Part shown: positions 7,662-15,288 of the stretch, in pieces
Position numbering within the stretch: position 1 is the stretch's first letter
Layout of the letters: each line of letters begins with the position of its first letter
Assembly (NCBI GenBank): GCA_037318855.1
Contig: CP134874.1
Location: forward strand, 1,364,598 to 1,428,597
Length of the DNA: 64,000 bases
DNA from: Candidatus Sedimenticola sp. (ex Thyasira tokunagai)
Lineage (GTDB): Bacteria; Pseudomonadota; Gammaproteobacteria; Chromatiales; Chromatiaceae
Reading direction: 5' to 3'
Made by a program: the position numbers and the translations under genes
Notes under the pieces: generated by a model
Seen by the model: only the letters and a program-made list of their open reading frames with translations
Database searches by the model: none
What the model was told of the DNA's origin: nothing

Positions 7662-9268
7662 GCCAGTTTAGTGACAGCATTGAAAGCTCGTTGGTATTAA
7701 CCGTTGATGGCGAAAAATATAGCGTACCCGGAGGCAATATCAAGCTGTGTCGGCTAGCACTTAAAACCACGGGTTTTAATGGTGAAGTTGAATTTTGGTT
7801 ATCAGATGAATATGGCAGTGGCAAGAAGCTAACTAAAGACTTTGCCAGTGAACAGTTGATAGAATTACAGCTGAGTATCAAGCAATATACCTGCTCGCTA
7901 AGTTCCACTCAAGAGTCGATATCGTTAACCGCATTGGTGGGTCGACGTAGTGTTTATGAGCAACAATATATTGAACTAAAAGACAACAAAATATTGTATC
8001 GCAAATATTGGTGTGAGTTTAGTGATGCAGCCCAGTTTTTATGGCGGCAACATTTTCCTTGCCTGTTATATGTAAACAAAAGCTTTGGGGAATTGATCAA
8101 AGATCAGCAAGTTAATAAGATCAGCATAAAGTTCGACTGGAGTATGTTAGACGATGAAAAATCGATGATCTGTTTGGGTCTGGGGGCGACAAGATTGTGT
8201 TTTTATGATTTTTTACTCGGTTATTTGGCCCAAAATGGTGTCTTTTGGTTATATAACTATAGCAGTAACGATTATGCCATTCGTGCGAGAAAGGTAACCC
8301 CAGAGCGCAGGTTATCGTTTATGCCTAATCACATTTATGGACTCAAACTGTCTTATGGTATTCCAGATGTAAAAACCCAATACTTGCTCAATGGTCATAG
8401 TAATATAAGCAGCATGACTCGAATTAAACGTAATCCCTTGGTTGCAGGGATCGAAAATCATCACTTGATCATCACTCCGTTTTGTAAGGTGCAACAACAG
8501 CAACGAAACCTGCAATTAAAATTAGCTGAGCCAATATTGGGACGATTGGAATTAGGGTTTAAAGGGTTTCCGTTGATGGTAGTGGTGCCCGGTCGTGGTT
8601 TAAAATTTGATCATTTTGGTTTTAGCCATGAAGGATTAAATCACAAGCAGTCATATCGTTCCATTAGCTGCGATATATTACTAACAGCCATAGAACAACA
8701 AGGACAGCATGATTTAAACCAAGTATTCACTCAATACCAAGGTCATTATCACTGCCATTTTGAACATGAAAATGATATTAGCGCAGGTCCAGACTGCCCT
8801 TTATCACCACCTTGTTATGTTGAGGGTATTATTGTATCTGAAAACGGTGAAGAAGCAGACAAAACGTATCAGCATCACTCCAATAAGACCAGTGAACAAA
8901 AGGAATATTGCATTGATATTCCATTATGGGGAAAAAAGATAAAACTGTTGTCTAAACCCGATTTTATGCCGCCTCATTTTTACTTTCCATTATACAAAGG
9001 ATGTCGAGTACTGCTTGAAATGGATTTATTTAGTGCTCAAATTTGTCGGGTATTGGATTTTGGGGGAGGGGTATTTTTAAATGATAAAACTCAAGGTAAC
9101 CATTTATTGTTTGGCAAGAACGGACAAGACGAGACCTCATTAAGCCATGTATACGAAGACGGTAAACCGGAATTAGTCATTAAACGAAAAAAAATGAATG
9201 ACACCGAAATGGTAAAGCTTGAAGAAGGCAAGATCACCTTTCAAACCAAACAGGAGGATGACTCATGA
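7658..9268 (+). CDS. vgrG: VgrG-like T6SS spike protein
   Basis: VgrG trimers form the tip spike that carries effectors. This 536-residue protein is divergent. The gp27-like part shows LVGRRSVYEQQYIELKDN, then FLWRQHFPCLLYV (family: dpa..Lw.h.pc...y.ngs), and a YLAQNGVFWLYNY segment resembling the VgrG pattern in which a receptor domain is followed by yL..eGiyyyf. A later section (LEMDLFSAQICRVLDF) is where the gp5-like OB fold would lie. The C-terminal beta-helix is short, and a candidate spike extension is encoded separately at 3359. It sits directly upstream of a PAAR-like tip gene with a 4-base overlap, which supports the assignment. Confidence 0.65.
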   Translation: MSQFSDSIESSLVLTVDGEKYSVPGGNIKLCRLALKTTGFNGEVEFWLSDEYGSGKKLTKDFASEQLIELQLSIKQYTCSLSSTQESISLTALVGRRSVYEQQYIELKDNKILYRKYWCEFSDAAQFLWRQHFPCLLYVNKSFGELIKDQQVNKISIKFDWSMLDDEKSMICLGLGATRLCFYDFLLGYLAQNGVFWLYNYSSNDYAIRARKVTPERRLSFMPNHIYGLKLSYGIPDVKTQYLLNGHSNISSMTRIKRNPLVAGIENHHLIITPFCKVQQQQRNLQLKLAEPILGRLELGFKGFPLMVVVPGRGLKFDHFGFSHEGLNHKQSYRSISCDILLTAIEQQGQHDLNQVFTQYQGHYHCHFEHENDISAGPDCPLSPPCYVEGIIVSENGEEADKTYQHHSNKTSEQKEYCIDIPLWGKKIKLLSKPDFMPPHFYFPLYKGCRVLLEMDLFSAQICRVLDFGGGVFLNDKTQGNHLLFGKNGQDETSLSHVYEDGKPELVIKRKKMNDTEMVKLEEGKITFQTKQEDDS

Positions 9269-9651
9269 CCAAAGCCGTTACTATGGGGGCCATTTTGGAA
9301 TGTACCTTTGGTTCTGCGTCATCGAGAATGGCGGTGACCTCTAAAAATCAGGTGATGCAAATTAATCCGGTCGCCAACATCGAGGATTGTATTCCACTTA
9401 AAAACATCCTATCGTTTGGTATGTGTTCATCAGAGACCAACCCTGCGGTGGCCGCCGCAACAACAGCGGCATTAGGGGTGTTAACCCCAATGCCTTGTGT
9501 TCCAGCAACTTCCACCCCTTGGGTGGCTGATTATCCGACCATATTGGTAGGTAATAAGCCAATCCTCAGCGATACCAGCACCTTGATGTGCGCCTGTGCT
9601 GGTCGTATTAGTGTGACCACTCCCGGACAAATTCCGGTGCATGTGATATGA
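9265..9651 (+). CDS. DUF4280 PAAR-like spike-tip protein
   Basis: DUF4280 proteins are PAAR-like cones that sharpen VgrG spikes and often carry or recruit effectors. The pattern is clear over 128 residues: GAILECTFGSASSRMAV, IEDCIPLKNILSFGMC, SSETNPAVAAA, MPCVPATSTPW, then LMCACAGRISVTTPGQIPV. The paired cysteines (FGMC, PCVP, MCAC) match the family's metal or structural cysteines. There is no C-terminal toxin extension, so any effector would be separate. The next gene starts in an ATGA overlap with this stop. Confidence 0.85.
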   Translation: MTKAVTMGAILECTFGSASSRMAVTSKNQVMQINPVANIEDCIPLKNILSFGMCSSETNPAVAAATTAALGVLTPMPCVPATSTPWVADYPTILVGNKPILSDTSTLMCACAGRISVTTPGQIPVHVI

Positions 9652-9779
9652 GAACAATCACCGAAGACGATAAGTACTACGCCTACCAGTGGATATGTGA
9701 AAAAGCATACGAGTCAATGAATGGGGAAAACACAAGTATCTTTGAACCCGGAGAAGCGTACAATGCCAACATTCGCTGA
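9648..9779 (+). pseudogene. Truncated gene following the PAAR tip (43 codons left)
   Basis: The ATG at 9648 overlaps the PAAR stop by 4 bases, just as the preceding operon genes overlap each other. The sequence reads MRTITEDDKYYAYQWICEKA onward with the same AT-rich composition. The frame ends at a TGA (9777-9779) that lies within the first bases of the 288-bp repeat beginning at 9773. This looks like the 5' end of a longer gene, possibly the cognate effector, adaptor or immunity gene, cut off by the repeat. What the gene encoded cannot be told from 43 residues. Confidence 0.55.
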
Positions 9780-10060
9780 CCGCCAAGGAAGGCTGAAAGC
9801 CGAGGCGGTTAGTCCCCGGTAGTCGCGAGGCGATACTGGATGCCCGGCGTGCGCATAGCGCCAGAGGGAATCCAAAGATCGCATACGAACGCGACGTCAA
9901 GTCATCTCGGGAGTCAGCGACGAAGCAGTAACGAGCTTGCGATGTTATTGCGTAGTGCTGGAGACCGGGACGGCCGGGGCAATAATAGGCTGTCGAAGAT
10001 TGAGTGCAAAAGGGGGACTCGGATGTCCCGTTTTGCATCACGAAATCGAAGACTCGCTTA
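9773..10060 (+). repeat. 288-bp structured repeat element, copy 1
   Basis: Identical over 288 bases, as far as I can see by eye, to the copy at 11373 and near-identical to the one at 11890. It starts tcgctgaccgcc and ends gactcgctta. Predicted hairpins include CCGCC/GGCGG around GGCT-gaa-AGCC, then CCGGTA(G)TCGC-gag-GCGATACTGG, and near the 3' end TGCAAAAGG-GGGAC / GTCCC-G-TTTTGCA with loop tcggat. The repeat cuts the gene left of it. Short open frames inside it on both strands recur with every copy and are not believed to be proteins. Confidence 0.9.
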
Positions 10061-11230
10061 TCACTGGCAAGCACCTGTCTCGAGGGGGAAGAATGCTCAG
10101 CTGAGAATCTGACATGTTGGGCCCTCCTATGGCTTCCTCCCTTCCAGTGGGGCGTGTTGGAGGAATACATCTCCAACGAAACTAAACGGGAACAGGAGCG
10201 ACTGCAGCAACAGCAGCTACTGCCGCTACAGCAACAGATGTGGAACTCCAACATCCCTGACTTTCCTTCACTAGATTTTTCACCGCCCAAATTAACGTCG
10301 CCTATACAGGCGCATCAGCAGATACAACCGATCCCATCAACTCAGCAGCAAAATTATTTTGCGATCCCACAACAGAATATCCCACTACCACAAACCACTT
10401 CTATGCCACTGTACTCTCAACTAAATGGAACACAACAGCAACAATCACAATCCGCTTCAAGCAGTTGCGCCTCACTAGCTCAGCAACAGCAGCAACAGCA
10501 ACAGATGTGGAACTCCAACATCCCTGACTCTGCTCCACGAGATTTTTCACCGCCCAAATTAACGGCGCCTATACAGGCGCATCAGCAGATACAACCGATC
10601 CCCTCAACTCAGCAGCACAATTATCTTGCGATCCCACAACAGAATATCCCACTACCACAAACCACTTCTATGCCACTGCACCCTCAACTAGATGGAACAC
10701 AACAGCAACAACTTCAACCCATTACAGATAGTTTGCTCCCACAACCACACGGCGCTTCTCAGAAGAGGAAGCGGAAGAGGAAGCCGATGTTGGACTGGAA
10801 TTCTGTCAAGGACCAGTGGGGAGTGCAGTCGAATCGTCAGATTGCTCATCGCCTGAATTGCACACCAGAGACTGTGGCGCTCTATCGTCAACGCAATGGT
10901 CTCCCGATAGGGCCGCCGGATGAGGAGAAGAAGGAGACGAAGGATGTTGACTGGGATTCTGTCAAGGGCAAGTGGGAGGTGATGTCGGATCGTAAGATTG
11001 CTAGTAGCCTGAATTGCACAGCATCGACTGTGAGGAAATATCGTAGGGTCAATCATCTCCCGCGGAAAAAGGTGGTGAAGGAAACGAAGTATAACTGGGA
11101 TTCTGTCAAGGACGAGTGGGGGGTGCTGACGAATCTTCAGATTTCTCAGCGCCTGAATTGCACACCACATGTTGTGAGGAATTATCGTAATACCCATGAT
11201 CTCCCGAAGGCGCCGACTGACCGCCATTGA
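10004..11230 (+). CDS. Gln-rich protein with KRKRKRK patch and three tandem helix-turn-helix repeats
   Basis: I know no family for this protein. From about residue 60 it is glutamine-rich and holds two ~72-residue copies starting QQMWNSNIPD and ending in NGTQQQQ or DGTQQQQ. Then comes a basic run KRKRKRK near residue 255. Three repeats follow from about residues 264, 316 and 364 with the pattern W(N/D)SVK..W.V.(S/T)N.QI..RLNCT...V..YR...LP, each long enough for a homeodomain-like helix-turn-helix. The frame opens at a stop just before 10004; the first start-like codons are GTG 10004 (inside the repeat), GTG 10154 and TTG 10157, none with a convincing ribosome-binding site, so the true start is unresolved. 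It could be a DNA-binding protein; the eukaryote-like layout is notable. Confidence 0.6.
   Translation: MQKGDSDVPFCITKSKTRLSLASTCLEGEECSAENLTCWALLWLPPFQWGVLEEYISNETKREQERLQQQQLLPLQQQMWNSNIPDFPSLDFSPPKLTSPIQAHQQIQPIPSTQQQNYFAIPQQNIPLPQTTSMPLYSQLNGTQQQQSQSASSSCASLAQQQQQQQQMWNSNIPDSAPRDFSPPKLTAPIQAHQQIQPIPSTQQHNYLAIPQQNIPLPQTTSMPLHPQLDGTQQQQLQPITDSLLPQPHGASQKRKRKRKPMLDWNSVKDQWGVQSNRQIAHRLNCTPETVALYRQRNGLPIGPPDEEKKETKDVDWDSVKGKWEVMSDRKIASSLNCTASTVRKYRRVNHLPRKKVVKETKYNWDSVKDEWGVLTNLQISQRLNCTPHVVRNYRNTHDLPKAPTDRH
10229..10444 (+). repeat. Gln/Pro-rich coding repeat, unit 1
   Basis: A 216-bp in-frame unit beginning cagcaacagatgtggaac, repeated with few changes 267 bases downstream. It encodes MWNSNIPD, SPPKL, IQAHQQIQPIPSTQQ, IPQQNIPLPQTTSMPL and a QQQQ end. 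The near-identity at DNA level points to a recent duplication inside the gene. Confidence 0.9.
10496..10711 (+). repeat. Gln/Pro-rich coding repeat, unit 2
   Basis: Second copy of the 216-bp unit. It is preceded by a CAG/CAA run coding for eight glutamines, a likely slippage site. Differences from unit 1 are a handful of base substitutions and no frame change. Confidence 0.9.
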
Positions 11231-11249
11231 TGCCTGATGGAGACAGCCC

Positions 11250-11379
11250 TCCCACCGGATGCTGTGGTGTAGAGCCAGAGACCAGGACGGCCAGGGCATA
11301 TGATCTGTCGAAGATCGAGTCCCCGAGAGAGACCGGGATGTCCTGCCGGGTTTCACGAAATCCAAGACTCACTCGCTGA
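11250..11379 (+). repeat. Degenerate 3' half of the structured repeat
   Basis: This segment aligns with the 3' half of the 288-bp family: gagaccaggacggcc, then ctgtcgaag, then ccgggatgtcc, then tttcacgaaatcc and agactc..ctcgct. It joins copy 2 head to tail, its terminal ctcgct being the start of copy 2. The hairpin around GATGTCC is kept with yet another lower stem (CCCG/CGGG). The 5' half is lost or unrecognisable. Confidence 0.7.
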
Positions 11380-11660
11380 CCGCCAAGGAAGGCTGAAAGC
11401 CGAGGCGGTTAGTCCCCGGTAGTCGCGAGGCGATACTGGATGCCCGGCGTGCGCATAGCGCCAGAGGGAATCCAAAGATCGCATACGAACGCGACGTCAA
11501 GTCATCTCGGGAGTCAGCGACGAAGCAGTAACGAGCTTGCGATGTTATTGCGTAGTGCTGGAGACCGGGACGGCCGGGGCAATAATAGGCTGTCGAAGAT
11601 TGAGTGCAAAAGGGGGACTCGGATGTCCCGTTTTGCATCACGAAATCGAAGACTCGCTTA
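11373..11660 (+). repeat. 288-bp structured repeat element, copy 2
   Basis: Appears identical to copy 1 over its whole length, in the same orientation. It is preceded by actcac, as is copy 3. After it, 11661-11889 is a 229-bp AT-rich spacer in which I see no gene, only short shadow frames. Confidence 0.9.
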
Positions 11661-11889
11661 TGTTTTTCTATTTGATTTTAGCCTGCCTAAGAGTGCATTT
11701 ACCTCTATTACGAGGGCGGGACTTCGATTATCCAGAAAGACGCTCTAAACGTGATCTATAAGACCATTTCCCTGCCCTGCCCTGCTTATACTTCTATGTA
11801 GTCATACCTTACTTGTATTGACTTCTTCGTATAGCGTACTCTTATAGGTATGACGACATATTTACTAATACATGACTGGTCATACTCAC

Positions 11890-12177
11890 TCGCTGACCGC
11901 CAAGGAAGGCTGAAAGCCGAGGCGGTTAGTCCCCGGTAGTCGCGAGGCGATACTGGATGCCCGGCGTGCGCATAGCGCCAGAGGGAATCCAAAGATCGCA
12001 TACGAACGCGACGTCAAGTCATCTCGGGAGCCAGCGACGAAGCAGTAACGAGCTTGCGATGTTATTGCGTAGTGCTGGAGACCGGGACGGCCGGGGCAAT
12101 AATAGGCTGTCGAAGATTGAGTTCAAAAGGGGGACTTGGATGTCCCGTTTTGCATCACGAAATCGAAGACTCGCTTA
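11890..12177 (+). repeat. 288-bp structured repeat element, copy 3
   Basis: Differs from copies 1 and 2 at about three positions (t to c in gggagtcagcg, g to t in gagtgcaaaa, c to t in the ggactcggat loop). One of these weakens the outermost pair of the 3' hairpin. It ends at the point where the remnant of a receiver-domain gene begins. Confidence 0.9.
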
Positions 12178-12570
12178 ATAGATATGCCTTATGGGGTTTT
12201 CGAGCCTGTTGGTTAAACCGTGTAACCCTGTTGTACTGTGGAGCACTATGGTCTCTCTGCTGGAACAGCGCGATCAATCGGTGGATTTACCACCGATTGA
12301 TACCGATGGGCAGCTGAAAACGGCTTATCAAGGAAAAGCGCTTAATGTATTGGTGGCGGAGGATGACTCGGTCAACGCCCTGTTGATCAGAACACTGCTG
12401 AGCCAAGCGGGTCACAAAGTGACGCTGGTTGAAGATGGCCAACGGGCGCTGGATGCAGCAACTGAAGACCTGTTTGACCTGGCATTGGTTGATCTACGCA
12501 TGCCGAACATGGACGGTATCGATTTTACCCGTTTCTACCGGGCATCCGAGAGGGAAGGTCACTATTTACC

Positions 12571-13955
12571 GAGTTATAGTCAAATCTGGTGTTTAACCAG
12601 TTGAATCAAGCGGCGACCTGATCGACTCCTGTTACCTCAACACCATCTTTAAATTTGATTCCGGTTATCACCTTCGCCAGGTAACCGAAACCCCGTAATC
12701 GTCTCCACTTCTTCTCGGCACACAGGCCGAGTTTGAACATCATGTGTAGCATGCCGTCACGCGATAGGCAGCCCTTGGAACGCTTGGTTCGATGGCGGAT
12801 TGTCCCGAAGGTTGATTCAATCGGATTGCTGGTCCGAATGCTCTGCCAGTGCTGTGCCGGAAAGTGATAGAAAGCCATCAGTTCCTCTCGGTCTTTGTGC
12901 AGACAGATGGCAGCCTTCGGATACTTCGGCTCATACGTTTTGATAAACAGATCAAAGGCCTTTTCCGCATCGGCCTGAGTCTCCGCCTGCCAGATGTTAT
13001 GCAGTGCCTGCTTCGCTTTCGGCTGAGCTGTCTTTGGCAGGCAGTTCAGCACGTTCATGGTCTTGTGCATCCAGCAGCGCTGCTGGCGCGTCTCAGGATA
13101 TACTTCCTCCAGCGCAGCCCAGAAGCCCATGGCACCGTCACCGATCGCCAATTTGGGCGGGTTCAGTCCGCGTGACTTCAGCTTCAACAGTACCTCCCGC
13201 CAGCTCTGCGTGGACTCCCGCACACCATCCTCAATTGCCAGAAAATGCTTCTCACCACGCTCATTCACACCGATCACCACCAGGGCACACAGCTTCGTCT
13301 GCTCTGCTCTCAGTCCGCTGTAGACACCGTCTGCCCACACATACACCCAATGCTCCTTATCCAGGCGCTCCTCACACCAGCTCCGATATTCTTCTGCCCA
13401 GACCTGCTTCAGACGCGATACCGTGCTGGCCGACAAGCCTGTTGCATCCGGACCCACCAGCACTTTCAGGGCCTCACCCATCTCACCACTGGAAATCCCC
13501 TTCAGGTAGAGCCACGGCAGCGCCGCTTCCAGTGACTTCGTCTTGCGTACATACGGCGGTACCAGAGCTGATCGGAACGTCACCGGCTCGCCGGTCTTCG
13601 CTCGAACTTTGGGGATCTCGACCGTGACCGGCCCCAATCCTGTCTGCAGTTTACGAGCTGGCAGATGACCATTACGCACCACACCCGCCTTGCCATCCTC
13701 TGTCCGTCGCTCGGTGTGCTCCACCAACAGCTCCAGCAGCTCTGCCTCTACCGCCTGGTAGATCAACTGCTCTGCACCGCTTCTCAGCAACTCTGTCAGC
13801 GGATCGATAATCGTATCTCGACCTGCCAGCTTAACAACGTTATTCTTACTCATGGTGGCGTATCTCCAATGGTTGTTTTGATGTCTCGCAACAACAAATC
13901 AACCAGATACGCCGCCCTTTTTCAACTACTCAAACACCAGATTCAGTTATAACTC
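12571..13955 (-). mobile_element. IS256-family insertion sequence
   Basis: This complete 1385-bp element has ~35-bp imperfect terminal inverted repeats at 12571-12605 and 13921-13955 (outer gagttata, inner aatctggtgttt and agttgaa; about 28 of 35 match). A 9-bp target duplication ctatttacc lies at 12562-12570 and 13956-13964. One transposase gene fills it. Its GC-rich composition differs from the island to the left. Confidence 0.95.
12606..13853 (-). CDS. IS256-family transposase
   Basis: This 415-residue DDE transposase of the IS256/mutator type catalyses cut-out and insertion of its element. The acidic residues can be placed in WADGVYSGLR, AIGDGAMGFW and SNPIESTFGTIRHRTKRSKG, the last being the signature of the family. 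The length is standard and the frame is intact. Its stop lies right at the inner edge of the left terminal repeat. Confidence 0.95.
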   Translation of the reverse strand: MSKNNVVKLAGRDTIIDPLTELLRSGAEQLIYQAVEAELLELLVEHTERRTEDGKAGVVRNGHLPARKLQTGLGPVTVEIPKVRAKTGEPVTFRSALVPPYVRKTKSLEAALPWLYLKGISSGEMGEALKVLVGPDATGLSASTVSRLKQVWAEEYRSWCEERLDKEHWVYVWADGVYSGLRAEQTKLCALVVIGVNERGEKHFLAIEDGVRESTQSWREVLLKLKSRGLNPPKLAIGDGAMGFWAALEEVYPETRQQRCWMHKTMNVLNCLPKTAQPKAKQALHNIWQAETQADAEKAFDLFIKTYEPKYPKAAICLHKDREELMAFYHFPAQHWQSIRTSNPIESTFGTIRHRTKRSKGCLSRDGMLHMMFKLGLCAEKKWRRLRGFGYLAKVITGIKFKDGVEVTGVDQVAA

Positions 13956-14336
13956 CTATTTACCAATAATCGCTTTGACCGCCAACGCATCAGAAAATAT
14001 TCGCCAAGCCTGTTTTGCCGCCGGTATGGATGAATTTCTCAGTAAACCGGTTGATCCCGCGCGGCTGGACCGCTGCCTGACGCGGTTCGGCAGGGTGAAT
14101 AGCCATGAATGAAGTGTGTTCGGGGTGTCTGCCTCCCAAGGACAACCGCTGACAATTGATATCCGATGGCTGTAAACTTCGGCTGTCAATTAGCTTGACA
14201 TGTGCAAAACCCCTGTAGCGTCATGCACCCGGAGAGTGGAAGATGCAATCGCAGTCAATGCAATTAAAATCAATGCGTTGCTCGTAGAATGGAGCGGTCA
14301 ACTGATGATTCTAGGTTTAACTATGGAGTGCCGATC

Positions 14337-14615
14337 ATGAACCCTTTTCGCCTGTTTACTCTCCTGCTTTTACTTCTTCTTTATGGCTGCTCCCAGGAGC
14401 AGCAAAATCGTATTTCCCGTATTGGTGTGAGCTGGTTAGAGGGGAATTACCGGGTCACGTTTGCCAGTGGCAATCATGTCAAAGAGTGGGAAGTCCGCGA
14501 CGGCAAGGTTACCAGTGACCCTCAGAAAGGTTACTACTATTTCTGGGCGAAAGTGGATGGGCGGAAAGTGTATGTTCAGACACCCGTAGAGCGCAGCTAT
14601 GTCGAGGAGTTATGA
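14337..14615 (+). CDS. Small predicted lipoprotein
   Basis: This 92-residue protein has a lipoprotein signal: MNPF, a run of leucines and a LYGC lipobox with the cysteine near residue 18. The mature part is short and strand-rich (RVTFASGNHVKEWEVRDGK). The family is not recognised. The ATG at 14337 follows a GGAG site; an upstream start at 14289 would bury the signal peptide and is rejected. Its 3' end overlaps the convergent DUF2937 gene by 19 bases. Confidence 0.75.
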   Translation: MNPFRLFTLLLLLLLYGCSQEQQNRISRIGVSWLEGNYRVTFASGNHVKEWEVRDGKVTSDPQKGYYYFWAKVDGRKVYVQTPVERSYVEEL

Positions 14616-15142
14616 GGCCCGCCCAGTTTTTTAGCGGCAGCTTTGTTCACTCTTCGCCGCCGGCCAAGGTAGTAGAGTACCCGTATTGCTACTTCGGCCG
14701 TCGATGACAGCAGCAACCCCGCAGCCAATCCAAACATTAATGTCTCCATCTTCGTCGGGAGCGTGTAGCTGTGGGAGGCGAGCGTTTCCTTTAGAATCAC
14801 CTTCTCTTTCGCACTGATCAGCAGTTTCAGTCGGCTGCTCCAGCCTTTCTCAAGAGCCCCTGAAACTGCCGAGAGCTTCTGGACCCTCAGGTAGATATGA
14901 CGGATGCTATCAGCCTCTTCCTGGAAAACGGTATTGTGACTGGCTTCATGGTGGCGGATCAGCGCTTCCACATCACCGCTGAAGTGGCGATCGGCGATCT
15001 GCTGAAAACCGCGGAAGTTTTCATTTGCCTCAATCAGATGGGCATTCACACGTTTGGCGTAACTGTCGATTACAGCCGGTATCTGAGTGCCCAGTAACAC
15101 TCCGGGTAGAAAGAGGAACAGCCTGAGATAGTGGAAGACCAT
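14597..15142 (-). CDS. DUF2937 family inner-membrane protein
   Basis: The 181-residue protein has an N-terminal hydrophobic segment (LRLFLFLPGVLLG), then QIPAVIDSYAKRVNAHLIEA, the conserved periplasmic start of DUF2937. A charged helical region follows, then a second hydrophobic stretch (METLMFGLAAGLLLSSTAEVA) and a basic cytoplasmic tail RRRRVNKAAAKK. The function of the family is unknown. Transcribed away from alaS, with ~145 bases between. Confidence 0.75.
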   Translation of the reverse strand: MVFHYLRLFLFLPGVLLGTQIPAVIDSYAKRVNAHLIEANENFRGFQQIADRHFSGDVEALIRHHEASHNTVFQEEADSIRHIYLRVQKLSAVSGALEKGWSSRLKLLISAKEKVILKETLASHSYTLPTKMETLMFGLAAGLLLSSTAEVAIRVLYYLGRRRRVNKAAAKKLGGPHNSST

Positions 15143-15288
15143 GGCGCCATTATAGGTCTTAAGCGGTTACTTTGGCCTTTTCAACGGCTAATTGGCCCAA
15201 ATTCGCACAATATTTGCCCTTCACGGGTGACAAAAGGGCCTGATCTGCATACTATTCCCCCTTTTCAGATATCTTGATCCAGCCCTGT

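Larger units (their letters stand above)
12182..14112 (+). pseudogene. Tandem-receiver response regulator gene, cut at 5' end and split by an IS
   Basis: The part left of the IS encodes the tail of one receiver domain (GFSSLLVKPCNPVVLW, with the conserved lysine) and most of a second (VLVAEDDSVNALLIRTLL, phospho-acceptor Asp in ALVDLRMPNMDG). The part right of the IS (13965-14112) continues with IALTANASENIRQACFAAGM and DEFLSKPVDPARLDRCL and then stops. Removing the IS and one 9-bp target copy joins ...EGHYLP to IIALTANA in frame, so the IS insertion is simple and recent. The 5' end stops at repeat copy 3 with an in-frame TAG at 12179, so the upstream domains, perhaps a hybrid histidine kinase, are missing. 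Confidence 0.85.

Noticed and set aside
9840..10112. Short plus-strand frames (MPGVRIAPEGIQ...) recurring in each copy of the 288-bp repeat
   Set aside because: They shift and break in the diverged copy while hairpins are kept by compensating changes, so selection seems to act on structure rather than on a peptide.
9658..10290. 210-codon minus-strand frame through repeat copy 1
   Set aside because: Antisense shadow of the repeat and of the Gln-rich gene, cysteine- and serine-rich from CAG/CAA runs, with no ribosome-binding site.
10688..11365. 225-codon minus-strand frame opposite the helix-turn-helix repeats
   Set aside because: Mirrors the three plus-strand repeats; composition is that of a shadow frame.
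9773..12177. Integron cassette array with attC sites
   Set aside because: The 288-bp repeats are too long and lack recognisable RYYYAAC/GTTRRRY core sites, and no integrase is present.
9773..12177. CRISPR array
   Set aside because: Repeats are 288 bases, spacing is irregular and there are no cas genes.
13004..13627. 207-codon plus-strand frame inside the IS
   Set aside because: Shadow of the IS256 transposase gene, rich in Pro/Ser/His as expected for the opposite strand of GC-rich coding DNA.
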